Shown here one piece after another: positions 45,608 to 54,050 of a DNA stretch of 64,000 nt; the first letter of the stretch is position 1, and the number at the start of each line of letters is the position of its first letter. The translations under genes and the position numbers were made by a program. The notes beneath the pieces were generated by a model. It did not search any database. It worked only from the letters and a program-made list of their open reading frames with translations, and was not told where the DNA came from. Source of the DNA: an uncultured Myxococcales bacterium (GTDB lineage Bacteria > Myxococcota_A > UBA9042 > DTJE01). The DNA lies in the NCBI GenBank assembly GCA_903847405.1, contig CAINDP010000099.1, forward strand, positions 1 to 64,000, given 5' to 3'.

Positions 45608-46441
45608 GTGGAGTTCGTCGTCGGCCTGCTGTCGTTCCTGATCGTCGGCGCCTGGGCGGCCGTGGCCCTCCAGCGCGGGGGACGGGTTCGCGAGGCGTCC
45701 CTGTGGACGGCGATCGGGCTGCAGGCGGGGGTCCTGGCCAGCCTGTGGCTGGACTGGGGCTACAGTTGGGTCGATGAAACCGCGATGCACATGGCTCTGG
45801 AGTCGAACGTCTGGGTGGCGGTCCCCCACGGGCTGGCCCTGCTGTGCCTGCTGGGGCTGATGCGCTGGGGGCGCGACTTCGCGCCATGGGCGTCGGTGCT
45901 GTCCGCGCTGCAGGGGGCGCTGTTCGTCCCCGTGCTGCTGCAGGTCGAGCGCAACACGTCGATGTCGTTCCTGGCCCTGGCGCCCATCCTGGCGATGTTC
46001 GCGGCCGTCCTGGCGTCCTTCCTGTTCCTTCCCAGCGCCTGCGTCGTCATCCCCGAACCCGGATCCCGCTGGCACCGGATCGCCTTCGGCCCCCGGAAGG
46101 GCCTGATCGCGGCCATCGAGGGCCTGGGGGACCTGGGCCTGGACGTCCGGGCGCCGGGGTCGGTCTTCGAGTCCGGGGCGGCGGCCGGCCGGATGGGCCG
46201 GGTGGGCGTGGAGGTGTCGACGGTCCCGGCGCTGTTCCCGCCCGCCTACGGACTGCGGGTGCGCCTGGTCGGGCCGGCGCAGGCCCCGGGGGCCCTGCCG
46301 GACCTTCCGGGGTTCGCACAGCGGGAGCGGTTGCGGGTCGTGGACGGCACGGTCGAGTACGAGGGGTGGACCGCGTCGGGCTTTTCCGTCGAGCCGGCGC
46401 GCCTGCAGGCCTTCGTCCGCGGGCTGGCCGAGGGGGCGTAG
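45608..46441 (+). CDS. Uncharacterised four-helix membrane protein
   Basis: The protein has 277 residues. Four hydrophobic segments (about 3-22, 34-51, 71-87, 120-146) are followed by a soluble C-terminal domain of about 125 residues (RIAFGPRKGLIAAIEGLGDLGL onward). I recognise no family. The start is GTG at 45608, with a likely promoter upstream. The domain order suggests a membrane protein with a cytosolic or periplasmic sensor-like part. Confidence 0.65.
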   Translation: MEFVVGLLSFLIVGAWAAVALQRGGRVREASLWTAIGLQAGVLASLWLDWGYSWVDETAMHMALESNVWVAVPHGLALLCLLGLMRWGRDFAPWASVLSALQGALFVPVLLQVERNTSMSFLALAPILAMFAAVLASFLFLPSACVVIPEPGSRWHRIAFGPRKGLIAAIEGLGDLGLDVRAPGSVFESGAAAGRMGRVGVEVSTVPALFPPAYGLRVRLVGPAQAPGALPDLPGFAQRERLRVVDGTVEYEGWTASGFSVEPARLQAFVRGLAEGA

Positions 46442-46468
46442 AGGGCGTCGGGGCCGGGCGCTGGCGAC

Positions 46469-46858
46469 CTACGCCGGCATGTCCGCCCGGAGGTGCTCCT
46501 GGGCCACCAGGGCCTTCAGGAACACCGCGAAGCGCAGGCGGACGTCGGTCTGTGCCGGAAAGCGGTCCACCAGCAGCGTCGCGATGTCCTCCCCGGTTCT
46601 GGCCCCGTCGCACAGCATCCAGGCCGCGGACCCCAGGTCGTCCAGCCGGATCCCGAAATCGGGCCGCCGCAGCAAGGGCATCAGCAGGCGTCGCAACAAC
46701 CTGCCGTCGAAGCGGGGCACGCGGATCGACACCCGGCCGTCGGCGCCCTGGTTGAACGGGCGGAGGGGGGTCAACCGGCACGCCAGCAGGCCGTCGACCC
46801 AGGCCGGCACGGCGCCCACGAACGGGGGGGCATCGGGGGTGGGCACGTCGTCGCGCAT
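46469..46858 (-). CDS. PqqD-like small protein
   Basis: The protein has 129 residues. The region about 55-122 (RRPDFGIRLDDLGSAAWMLCDGARTGEDIATLLVDRF) fits the PqqD fold, a winged helix that presents peptides to radical-SAM enzymes in RiPP pathways, or occurs alone in envelope loci. No radical-SAM, precursor or transporter gene is adjacent. The ATG at 46858 is preceded by GAGGGAGAA. Confidence 0.7.
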   Translation of the reverse strand: MRDDVPTPDAPPFVGAVPAWVDGLLACRLTPLRPFNQGADGRVSIRVPRFDGRLLRRLLMPLLRRPDFGIRLDDLGSAAWMLCDGARTGEDIATLLVDRFPAQTDVRLRFAVFLKALVAQEHLRADMPA

Positions 46859-46961
46859 CGGTTTCTCCCTCGGGCCGGTACCAGATACCACCGACGGGGG
46901 TGCCCGTCCAGGCGCGGCCTTGCCCCGGGCGCACCCCCCGGCCGCCGGAGGCCCCGCTGCC

Positions 46962-46991
46962 TTGCGCGACCGCTTGGGCCCGTGGCATGAT
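46962..46991 (+). promoter_or_regulatory. Promoter of the M20 peptidase gene
   Basis: TTGCGC (46962-46967), 18 bases, CATGAT (46986-46991). The predicted start near 46999 gives a short leader with AGGAGGGTG before the ATG at 47017. Confidence 0.45.
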
Positions 46992-47016
46992 GCGCCCGTC
47001 CACAGGAGGGTGACCC

Positions 47017-48342
47017 ATGTCGGCCCGCAAGAAGGCGTCCAAGGATCCATCCCCGTTCGGCCGGGCGGCAGCCTGGATCGACAACGCCACCGACGGGGTG
47101 ATCGCCCTCCAGGGGGAACTGGTCAAGCGGAACGCGGTCGGCCCGCTGAACGGCGGCCCCGGCGAACTGGAGAAGGCCGATTTCGTCGAGTCCTGGATGG
47201 CCGGCCAGGGCTTCCCCCCCGTCCGCCGCCTGACGTCCATGGACAACGGCGTGCCGCGGCCGAACCTCGCCGTGATCCTTCCGGGCCGCGACCATTCGCG
47301 CCGGCTGTGGGTGATGGCGCACCTGGACGTCGTCCCGGCGGGCGAAGCGTCCCTGTGGAAGAGCGAGCCCTTCGTGCTGCGCGTCGAGGGGGACAAGCTG
47401 GTCGGCCGGGGCGTCGAGGACAACCACCAGGGCATCGTGTGCGCGCTGCTGGCGGCCAAGGCCCTGCTGGTCGCCGGCGTCGTGCCCGAGTGCGACGTGG
47501 GCCTGCTGTTCGTGTCCGACGAGGAGACGGGCAGCATCCACGGGCTGCGCTGGCTGCTGGACCACCACAAGGAACTGTTCGGGCCCCAGGACGCGTTCCT
47601 GGTCCCCGACGCGGGGAACGAGGACGGCACGCTGGTGGAGGTTTCCGAAAAGGCCATCCTGTGGCTGCGGCTGAAGACGCTGGGCAAGCAGGTCCACGCC
47701 AGCACGCCGCACCTGGGCCGCAACGCCATGACGGCCGGGGCGCACCTGGTCGTGCGCCTGAACGAACTGTACCAGCGGTTCGACGCCCGGGACCCGCTGT
47801 TCGACCCGCCGTCGTCCACCTTCGAGCCGACCAAGCACGACGCCAACGTCCCGAACGTCAACACGATCCCGGGCGAGGACGTGTTCTACCTGGACTGCCG
47901 GATCCTGCCCTCGGTGTCCGTGGAGGCGGTGCAACTGGCCGTCCGCGAGATCGCCAGCGAAGTGTCCCGCCAGAACCGCGTCGTCGTGAACGTGGACGTG
48001 ATCCAGCGCGAGGATGCGGCCCCGGCCACGCCGCCCACGGCCGACCTGGTCCAGAAGACGATCAAGTCGATCCGGAAGGTCTACAACGTGGACGCCCGTC
48101 CCAAGGGCATCGGCGGCGGCACCGTGGCGGCGTATCTGCGCCGGCTGGGCTGGCCGGTCGTGGTGTGGGCCCGGCAGGACGAAACCGCCCACCAGCCCAA
48201 CGAGTACGTGTGGATCCCGAACATCCTGGGCGACGCGAAGGTGTTCGTGGACCTGATGATCGGCGAGCAGCCCCCGGCCCCGGCCGTGGTCGAGGCCGTC
48301 GAGGGTGTCGAGGGTGTGATCGAGGAGGCCGTCGAGGCCTGA
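47017..48342 (+). CDS. M20 family metallopeptidase
   Basis: The protein has 441 residues with the M20 zinc ligands and base: His102-Asp104 (MAHLDVVPAGE), Asp135 (GRGVEDNHQG) and Glu169-Glu170 (VSDEETGS). A dimerisation domain sits in the middle, and GIGGGTVAAYLRRLG and DETAHQPNEYVWI lie near the end. Members cut peptides or N-acyl amino acids (DapE, ArgE, PepV relatives); the substrate is not evident. The last 18 residues are a Val/Glu/Ala repeat (VVEAVEGVEGVIEEAVEA). The M24 peptidase starts 17 bases later, so the two may work together on peptides. Confidence 0.9.
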   Translation: MSARKKASKDPSPFGRAAAWIDNATDGVIALQGELVKRNAVGPLNGGPGELEKADFVESWMAGQGFPPVRRLTSMDNGVPRPNLAVILPGRDHSRRLWVMAHLDVVPAGEASLWKSEPFVLRVEGDKLVGRGVEDNHQGIVCALLAAKALLVAGVVPECDVGLLFVSDEETGSIHGLRWLLDHHKELFGPQDAFLVPDAGNEDGTLVEVSEKAILWLRLKTLGKQVHASTPHLGRNAMTAGAHLVVRLNELYQRFDARDPLFDPPSSTFEPTKHDANVPNVNTIPGEDVFYLDCRILPSVSVEAVQLAVREIASEVSRQNRVVVNVDVIQREDAAPATPPTADLVQKTIKSIRKVYNVDARPKGIGGGTVAAYLRRLGWPVVVWARQDETAHQPNEYVWIPNILGDAKVFVDLMIGEQPPAPAVVEAVEGVEGVIEEAVEA

Positions 48343-48359
48343 CGACGCAAGGAGGACCC

Positions 48360-49535
48360 ATGGACCAGGGTGCGCTGCAGGCGGCGATCCGGACCGCCGG
48401 TTTCGATGGGTGGCTGTTCTGCGACTTCCACAACCGGGACGCGCTGGCGTACCGCATCCTGGGCATGGACTTCGGCAAGTTCACGTCGCGGCGCTGGTTC
48501 TACCTGGTGCCGGCGGCGGGCGAGCCCGTGCGCCTGGTCAGCCGGGTCGAGCCGTCGCGCCTGGACGATCTGCCGGGGGAAAAGCGCCAGTACCTGTCGT
48601 GGGGCGACCTGCTGGAGTCGTTGAAGGTCCTGGTGGGCGGGAAGCGCATCGCGATGCAGTGGTCCCCCGACGACGCCATTCCCTACGTCAGCACCGTGGA
48701 CGGCGGCATGGTGGACCTGGTCCGCTCGGCCGGCGCCACCGTGGTGTCGTCCGCCGACCTGGTCCAGGTCTTCGAGGCGGTCATCGACGAGGCGGGCTAC
48801 CAGTCCCACCTGTCGGCGGGCACGCGGGTCCACGCCATCAAGGACGAGGCCTTCGCGTCGATCCGCGAGGCGCTGGCGACCGGCCGCGAACTGACCGAGT
48901 TCGACGTCCAGCAGTTCATCGTCCGGCGCTTCGACGAGGAGGGCCTGACCTGCCATCGCGAGTGGCCGATCGTGGGCGTGAACGACCATCCGGCCGACCC
49001 GCACTTCGAGCCGACGCCGCAGAACGCCCGGGTGATCAAGCATGGCGACACGTTCCTGATCGACCTGTGGGCGTGCGACAAGGCGCCCGGCAGCATCTGG
49101 CACGACATCACGTGGTGCGGGTTCGCGGGCGACACGCCCCCGGCGGCCTACGTGGAAATCTTCAACGTGGTGCGCGACGCCCGGGATGCGGCGGTGGCGT
49201 TCGCCGCGCGGCGTTTCGAAACGGGCGAGGGCTGCGCCGGCTGGGAAGTGGACGACGCGTGCCGGGCCGTGGTGAAGGCCGCGGGCTACGGCGACTTCTT
49301 CATCCACCGGACGGGGCATTCCATCGGGACCGCGGTCCACGGCAACGGCGTGAACATCGACAACCTGGAAACCCGCGACCTGCGCCGCCTGGTGCCGGGC
49401 ATCTGCTTTTCGGTGGAGCCGGGCATCTACCTGCCGGGCCGGATGGCGGTGCGGTCCGAGGTGGACGTGTTCGTGCGCCACGACGGCGTCGTCGAGGTCA
49501 CGGGCCCTGCCCAGCGGGACTTGATCCTGGTGTGA
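48360..49535 (+). CDS. M24 family Xaa-Pro aminopeptidase-like metallopeptidase
   Basis: The protein has 391 residues: an N-terminal creatinase-like domain and a C-terminal pita-bread domain. The five metal ligands are visible: Asp235 and Asp249 (FLIDLWACD, WHDITW), His320 (HRTGHSIG), Glu353 (FSVEPGIYL) and Glu367 (VRSEVDVFV). It resembles aminopeptidase P or prolidase. AAGGAGG precedes the ATG at 48360. It follows the M20 peptidase closely. Confidence 0.92.
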   Translation: MDQGALQAAIRTAGFDGWLFCDFHNRDALAYRILGMDFGKFTSRRWFYLVPAAGEPVRLVSRVEPSRLDDLPGEKRQYLSWGDLLESLKVLVGGKRIAMQWSPDDAIPYVSTVDGGMVDLVRSAGATVVSSADLVQVFEAVIDEAGYQSHLSAGTRVHAIKDEAFASIREALATGRELTEFDVQQFIVRRFDEEGLTCHREWPIVGVNDHPADPHFEPTPQNARVIKHGDTFLIDLWACDKAPGSIWHDITWCGFAGDTPPAAYVEIFNVVRDARDAAVAFAARRFETGEGCAGWEVDDACRAVVKAAGYGDFFIHRTGHSIGTAVHGNGVNIDNLETRDLRRLVPGICFSVEPGIYLPGRMAVRSEVDVFVRHDGVVEVTGPAQRDLILV

Positions 49536-49549
49536 CCCGGCGACACGCA

Positions 49550-49579
49550 ATGGCACCCGGCCCGGGAGGCGGGTACAAT
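49550..49579 (+). promoter_or_regulatory. Promoter of the 151-residue lipoprotein gene
   Basis: ATGGCA (49550-49555), 18 bases, TACAAT (49574-49579). The predicted start near 49586 leaves about 26 bases with TTGGAGGAA before the ATG at 49612. Confidence 0.5.
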
Positions 49580-49611
49580 CGGCCCCGGACGTGGTTGTTT
49601 TGGAGGAATCG

Positions 49612-50067
49612 ATGAGGCATCCGATCCGGTTCGTTGCGATGATGGCGGTCCTGGCGTTGGCGATCGGCGTCGGGTGCGGCAAGTCCGAGCCCCCGAAGAA
49701 GACCGAAGCGGCCCCCGCCGCCGCCCCGGCCCCTGCCGAAGCCCCGAAGCCCGCGGCCGTCGTGACGCCCCCGGCGGGCCAGCCCGCTGCCGAGGCCGCG
49801 AAGGGCGCCGAGGCGGGCGAGGCCGGCGAGGCCCCCGCCCCCAGGGCCGCCGAGGCCGCCCCGGCGGTGGACAAGGACAAGCTGGCGAAGGCCTACCTGG
49901 CGGTGTACTGCGCCCAGAAGAAGGGCGAAATGGACAAGATCCTGGGGATCTACAAGGAATTCGGGTTCGACACGCCCCAGTCCTTCACCAAGACCTGGAT
50001 CGAGGCCGCCAAGGACACGGACTGGGTCACGAAGATTGCCCACGACGTCGGGAAGAAGTGCCCGTGA
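49612..50067 (+). CDS. Small lipoprotein with Ala/Pro-rich linker
   Basis: The protein has 151 residues: a lipoprotein signal (ending IGVGC, Cys at 22), an Ala/Pro/Glu-rich linker (about 25-85) and a small helical C-terminal domain (VDKDKLAKAYLAVYCAQKKGEMDKI). The C-terminal domain repeats a pattern of helices with two Cys (CAQ and KKCP). The function is unknown. The last 41 bases overlap the 3' end of the btuD-like gene on the opposite strand. Confidence 0.75.
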   Translation: MRHPIRFVAMMAVLALAIGVGCGKSEPPKKTEAAPAAAPAPAEAPKPAAVVTPPAGQPAAEAAKGAEAGEAGEAPAPRAAEAAPAVDKDKLAKAYLAVYCAQKKGEMDKILGIYKEFGFDTPQSFTKTWIEAAKDTDWVTKIAHDVGKKCP

Positions 50068-50881
50068 CGGGTTCCCCCTCCCGCCCCATCGGAACCACGA
50101 ACAACCTCCCGTTCACCTCGTTGCGGCCGATGTAGAGGTCGCAGCCGAAGGTTTCCCGCAAGGTCGTCCAGCGCATCACCTCCTCGGGGTCGCCGACCGC
50201 GCGGATGGCGCCGTCCCGCATCAGCACGATGCGATCGCAGGCCAGCAGCGCGACGTTCAGGTCGTGGATGGCGGCCACGACGGCCACGCCCTGGGTTCGG
50301 GCCAGATCCGCGACGCGATAGACCAGGGACACGGCGTGGGCGACGTCGAGGTTTGCCGTGGGCTCGTCCAGCAGCAACAGGCGCGGTTCCTGGGCCAGGG
50401 CCCGGGCCACCAGCACGCGGCGCTGCTCGCCGGCGGACAGTTCCTGGTAGGGACGCCGGGCGAAGGGCGTCGCCTCGGCGATCTCGAGGGCGCGGCGCAC
50501 GGCCGTCCGGTCGTCGTCGGACTCGAAGAGGCCCTTCAGGCGCGCGGTGCGGCCCAGGGCGACGAAGTCCAGCACGGTCATCGGGAAGCCCACGGCCAGG
50601 GAGGCCGGGACCAGGGCGACGGTCCGGGCCACGGTCGGGCGGGAGGCCCGGGCCGGGTCGAATCCGGCGGTGCGGACGGACCCGGCGGTCGGCGTGATGA
50701 GGCCCGCCGCCAGGCGCAGGAGGGTCGACTTCCCGGCGCCGTTGGGCCCGATGATGCCCACGAACTCGCCGGGCGCCACCACGAGGTGGGCGTCGAGGAC
50801 CGCGGGGGCGGCGGCGCCCGGGTAGGCGAAGGTGGCGCCTTCCAGGCGCAGGGGCGTGGTGTTGGCGGGGGCGGGAGTCAC
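50027..50881 (-). CDS. btuD: Cobalamin-type ABC transporter ATPase
   Basis: The 284 residues carry Walker A GPNGAGKST, signature LSAGEQRRVLVARALA and Walker B LLLLDEPTANLD, the BtuD/FhuC/FepC subfamily pattern. It powers import by the BtuC-like permease. Translation starts at GTG (50881), overlapping the permease stop as GTGA. The substrate is inferred from the riboswitch at the head of the operon. Confidence 0.92.
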   Translation of the reverse strand: MTPAPANTTPLRLEGATFAYPGAAAPAVLDAHLVVAPGEFVGIIGPNGAGKSTLLRLAAGLITPTAGSVRTAGFDPARASRPTVARTVALVPASLAVGFPMTVLDFVALGRTARLKGLFESDDDRTAVRRALEIAEATPFARRPYQELSAGEQRRVLVARALAQEPRLLLLDEPTANLDVAHAVSLVYRVADLARTQGVAVVAAIHDLNVALLACDRIVLMRDGAIRAVGDPEEVMRWTTLRETFGCDLYIGRNEVNGRLFVVPMGREGEPVTGTSSRRRGQSS

Positions 50882-51891
50882 GGCCGGTCGCCTCCGCGCT
50901 TGAGGAGCCAGATGAAGGCGGGCCCGCCGATGAGGGCCGTCAGGACGCCCACCGGCGCCTCGGTGTCGAAGACCGGGAACATCAGGCGCGTCAGGAGGTC
51001 GGCCAGGACCAGGAATGCGGCGCCCAGGAGGGCGCTGCCGGGGATCGTGACGCGGTGGTCCGAACCCACCAGGGCCCGGACCGCGTGGGGAACGATCAGG
51101 CCGACGAAGCCGATCATGCCCGCCACCGACACGGCGGCGGCGACCAGCAGCGATCCCGCCAGGAACACCCGGCGGGTCGTCCGGCCGGGGTCGACGCCCA
51201 CGGCGGCCGCGTCCTCCTCGCCCAGGGCCAGGGCGTTCAAGGCGGGGGCCGACGCGAACAGCATGCCCAGCGCGAAGAGGGCCACGGCCAGGGTGCCCAG
51301 GATGGCGCCGGGGCTGCGGACGTCCGACGACAGGGTGCCCATCAGCCACAGCAGCATTTCCTGGGCCTTTTCGGCCCGGACCACGGACTTCAGGAACATG
51401 ATGGCGGCCGAGGCGATGGTGTTGAACACGACGCCGACCAGCAGGACCTCGTAGGCCCGCATCCGGCCCCGGCGGTCCCGGGACAGGCGCCAGGTCAGCG
51501 CGACGGCGCCCAGGCCGCCCAGGAAGGCCGCGGCGGACACGCCCGCGTGGCCCAGCAGGGCGATGCCCGGGATGACCAGGGCCAGCGTGCCGCCCAGGGC
51601 CGCGCCGCCGGCGACGCCGATCACGTACGGGTCCGCCAGGGGGTTCGACAGGACGGCCTGGAACACCAGGCCCGAGGCCGACAGCGAGGCGCCGACGATG
51701 GCCGCCAGGATCGTGCGCGGCAGGCGCTCGTGCAGCAGGACCAGGCGGTCGGCCGGGGCGCTGCCGGTCAGGGCCCCCAGGAGGTCCAGCGGCGTCGCGC
51801 CGAGGGCCAGGGACAGCAGCACGGAGGCGCCCAGCAGGACCGCGAGGCCCGCGAAGAAGGCCGGAATGCGGGGGCGGGACACCAGGTTCAT
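50878..51891 (-). CDS. btuC: Cobalamin-type ABC transporter permease (FecCD/BtuC family)
   Basis: The protein has 337 residues with about ten membrane helices and family motifs such as LPRTILAAIVGASLSASGLVFQ, NPLADPYVIGVAGGAALG and GLIVPHAVRALVGSDHR. It would form the inner-membrane channel with the ATPase encoded by the overlapping next gene. It lies 48 bases after the binding-protein gene. Confidence 0.94.
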   Translation of the reverse strand: MNLVSRPRIPAFFAGLAVLLGASVLLSLALGATPLDLLGALTGSAPADRLVLLHERLPRTILAAIVGASLSASGLVFQAVLSNPLADPYVIGVAGGAALGGTLALVIPGIALLGHAGVSAAAFLGGLGAVALTWRLSRDRRGRMRAYEVLLVGVVFNTIASAAIMFLKSVVRAEKAQEMLLWLMGTLSSDVRSPGAILGTLAVALFALGMLFASAPALNALALGEEDAAAVGVDPGRTTRRVFLAGSLLVAAAVSVAGMIGFVGLIVPHAVRALVGSDHRVTIPGSALLGAAFLVLADLLTRLMFPVFDTEAPVGVLTALIGGPAFIWLLKRGGDRP

Positions 51892-51939
51892 GGAACCCTC
51901 GATTGGGGAAACGCACGCTAGCCCCGTGCGGGGGGCGCG

Positions 51940-52809
51940 TCAAGGTGGCGCGGGTGCGGGCTCGGGTACGGGTGCGGGGTTTACCGCCCGCACGATCTGA
52001 TCCGCCAGGTCCAGGGCGGCCTTGCCGGTCCCGGGACCCGGCCGCAGGAGGGCCTCGTCCCGGACCCGCACGACGCGCCCTTCCCGGGCCGCGGTCAGCC
52101 CGGCGTCGGCCAGGTGGGCCGGGAGGTCGCCAGCCTCCAGGGCACCGTCCACGACGACATCCGGCGCGGCGCGAATCACCTGTTCCAGGGACCACGTCGG
52201 GTAGGGCATCGTGTCCGACGACGCGGCGTTCGTCACTCCCATCCGGGCCAGCAGGTCGCCCAGGTACGAGGACCGGGCAGCCACCACCAGGGGATTCCGC
52301 CCGACCACCATCAGCACCGTGATCGGCGGCGTCCTTGCGGCCCGCCCCGCCAGGATGGCCAGGTCCGCCCGGTACGACGCGGCCAGGGCCTCGGCCGCCG
52401 CCTCGCGCCCGACGCCCGCGCCGATCGCCCGGATGCCCGTTTCCACGTCGTCGGCCGTTTCGAACACGACGGGGACCCGGCGCACGCCCGAGGCATCCAG
52501 CATGTCCGCCAGGTGTCCCCGGAGGACCGAGGGCGAGCCCACCACGATATCCGGCCGGGCCGCCAGGACCGCTTCCAGCGAAACGTCCAGGATGCCGCCC
52601 ACCCGGGGGACGGCCTTCGCTGCGTCGGGGCGATCGCAGTACCGCGTTGCGCCCACCAGGTTGGGGCCCACGCCCAGGGCGAACAGGATTTCGGTGGCAT
52701 TGGGTTGCAGGGACACGATCCGCGGGCGGGGGCCCTGGGCCGCCGGCGGCGGGGGCTTGCAGGCTCCGGCGAGGACCAGGGACAGCAGGATTGCCAGGGA
52801 ACGGGCCAT
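51940..52809 (-). CDS. btuF: Cobalamin-type periplasmic binding lipoprotein (BtuF-like)
   Basis: The 289 residues carry a lipoprotein-like signal (LSLVLAGACKP, Cys at 17). The mature protein has the two-lobed BtuF/FepB pattern: RIVSLQPNATEILFALG, VGATRYCDRP and VVVDGALEAGDL. It would deliver the substrate to BtuC. The Pro/Ala-rich tail is encoded by a degenerate CGGGTA-type repeat. The ATG directly follows the TAG of the propeller gene with no gap. Confidence 0.88.
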   Translation of the reverse strand: MARSLAILLSLVLAGACKPPPPAAQGPRPRIVSLQPNATEILFALGVGPNLVGATRYCDRPDAAKAVPRVGGILDVSLEAVLAARPDIVVGSPSVLRGHLADMLDASGVRRVPVVFETADDVETGIRAIGAGVGREAAAEALAASYRADLAILAGRAARTPPITVLMVVGRNPLVVAARSSYLGDLLARMGVTNAASSDTMPYPTWSLEQVIRAAPDVVVDGALEAGDLPAHLADAGLTAAREGRVVRVRDEALLRPGPGTGKAALDLADQIVRAVNPAPVPEPAPAPP

Positions 52810-54024
52810 CTAGCGCACCTCCCGAACGATGGCGGCGGTGTCCAGGTCCACCACGAACAGGCTGGCGGACTGCTGGCCCGTGATCGCGGCCATCGTCCGG
52901 GAGCCGTCGGCGTAGACCGCGATGTCGTAGGGATTGGTCCCCGTCGGGAGGATGGCGACCTTGCCCTGCAGGCGCCCGGTGTTCGGGTCCAGGGCCGTGA
53001 CGTTGTTGTCCCCGGAGTTCACGACCAGCAGCCGGTCGCCGTCCAGCAGCAGGCGGTTGGGGTACAGGCCGGTCGTCGCGAAGTCGTTGCGCACCCCGGC
53101 GGGGCCCTGGGCGGAATCGACGGCCGAGATCGACGAGGCGAGGCCCAGCAGCACGTAGACGTCGGGGCTGGCGCCGGGGCGCAGGGCGATGTCCTGGACG
53201 CCGACGGACTGGGTGCCGGTTCCGACCGGGAAGGGGACCAGGTAGGCCGGGCTGAGGTCGCCCGTCGTCCCGTCCAGGACCACCACCGCGTTGTTTTCGA
53301 ACCGGCCCGCCAGCAGCGTGCCGCCCGGGCCGGGCCGGACCACGATGGTGTCCTGGGCGTCCAGGTCCCCCAGCGCCACCGGGTTCGTGGTTCCCCGAAG
53401 GACCGTGCCGGCGTCCAGATCCACCAGCAGAACCGCCGGCGCGGTGCCGCTGCCCAGCCAGACCCGGCGGCCGTCGGCCGACAGGGCGAGGGAGGACGGG
53501 TAGCCCACCAGGGGGTGCACCGTGGACGCCGGGACCGGGATTTCCCGGACGAGGGCCGGTTGCCCCGCGGCGGCCCGGGCGGCGTCCAGGACCACCACCG
53601 AGCCGTCGCCGGCGGGCCGGACGGTGGTCCCGTCGAAGGCCGTGGCGCCCGAACACAGCACGACGACCCGGTCGCCCGCGGCGGCGACGACCTGGGGGTT
53701 CCGGGCGGACACCGGGATCCGTTCCAGGATGCCGCCGTCGGCCAGCCGGACGACGGTCACGAAGCCGGGGCCGTAGACCAGCGTCTGGCCGGACCAGCCG
53801 ACGTTCGGGTTGGCGACGAAGGCGATCCCGCGGGATACGGCCACGCCCTGGGGGGACGCGAAGGAGGCCTCCGGGAGGCCCGTGCCGGGGTCCGACGCGG
53901 GGATGTCGAAGTTCCCCGGCAGTTCGGTCTGCGGCATCTGGTCGCAGCCGGCCAGCGCCAGGACCATCCCGGCCGCCAGCACTGCCGCCGCCGCGTTCGC
54001 CCTCCCCAGGTTCCTGCGCACCAT
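52810..54024 (-). CDS. Beta-propeller lipoprotein in the cobalamin operon (BtuG-like candidate)
   Basis: The protein has 404 residues: a lipoprotein signal (lipobox LAGC, Cys27), then YncE/NHL-like propeller sequence with repeated blade motifs such as SPQGVAVSRGIAFVAN, YPSSLALSADGRRVWLG, NRLLLDGDRLLVVNSGDNNVTAL and NPYDIAVYADGSRTMAA. It lies between btuB and btuF with no gap to btuF and 26 bases to btuB. In Bacteroides a propeller lipoprotein, BtuG, binds B12 at the surface together with BtuB. Operon position and fold make a similar role here plausible; homology to BtuG itself is not shown. An Asp follows the lipid Cys, which in E. coli keeps lipoproteins in the inner membrane, so surface display is uncertain. 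Confidence 0.75.
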   Translation of the reverse strand: MVRRNLGRANAAAAVLAAGMVLALAGCDQMPQTELPGNFDIPASDPGTGLPEASFASPQGVAVSRGIAFVANPNVGWSGQTLVYGPGFVTVVRLADGGILERIPVSARNPQVVAAAGDRVVVLCSGATAFDGTTVRPAGDGSVVVLDAARAAAGQPALVREIPVPASTVHPLVGYPSSLALSADGRRVWLGSGTAPAVLLVDLDAGTVLRGTTNPVALGDLDAQDTIVVRPGPGGTLLAGRFENNAVVVLDGTTGDLSPAYLVPFPVGTGTQSVGVQDIALRPGASPDVYVLLGLASSISAVDSAQGPAGVRNDFATTGLYPNRLLLDGDRLLVVNSGDNNVTALDPNTGRLQGKVAILPTGTNPYDIAVYADGSRTMAAITGQQSASLFVVDLDTAAIVREVR

Positions 54025-54050
54025 CCCTCGTCCTCCCGGCCGCCGGCCCG

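Noticed and set aside
50027-53656. Open minus-strand frame of 1209 codons
   Set aside because: Only the end is the btuD gene. Upstream it crosses btuC, btuF and the propeller gene out of frame, with Gly/Arg/Pro-rich nonsense composition.
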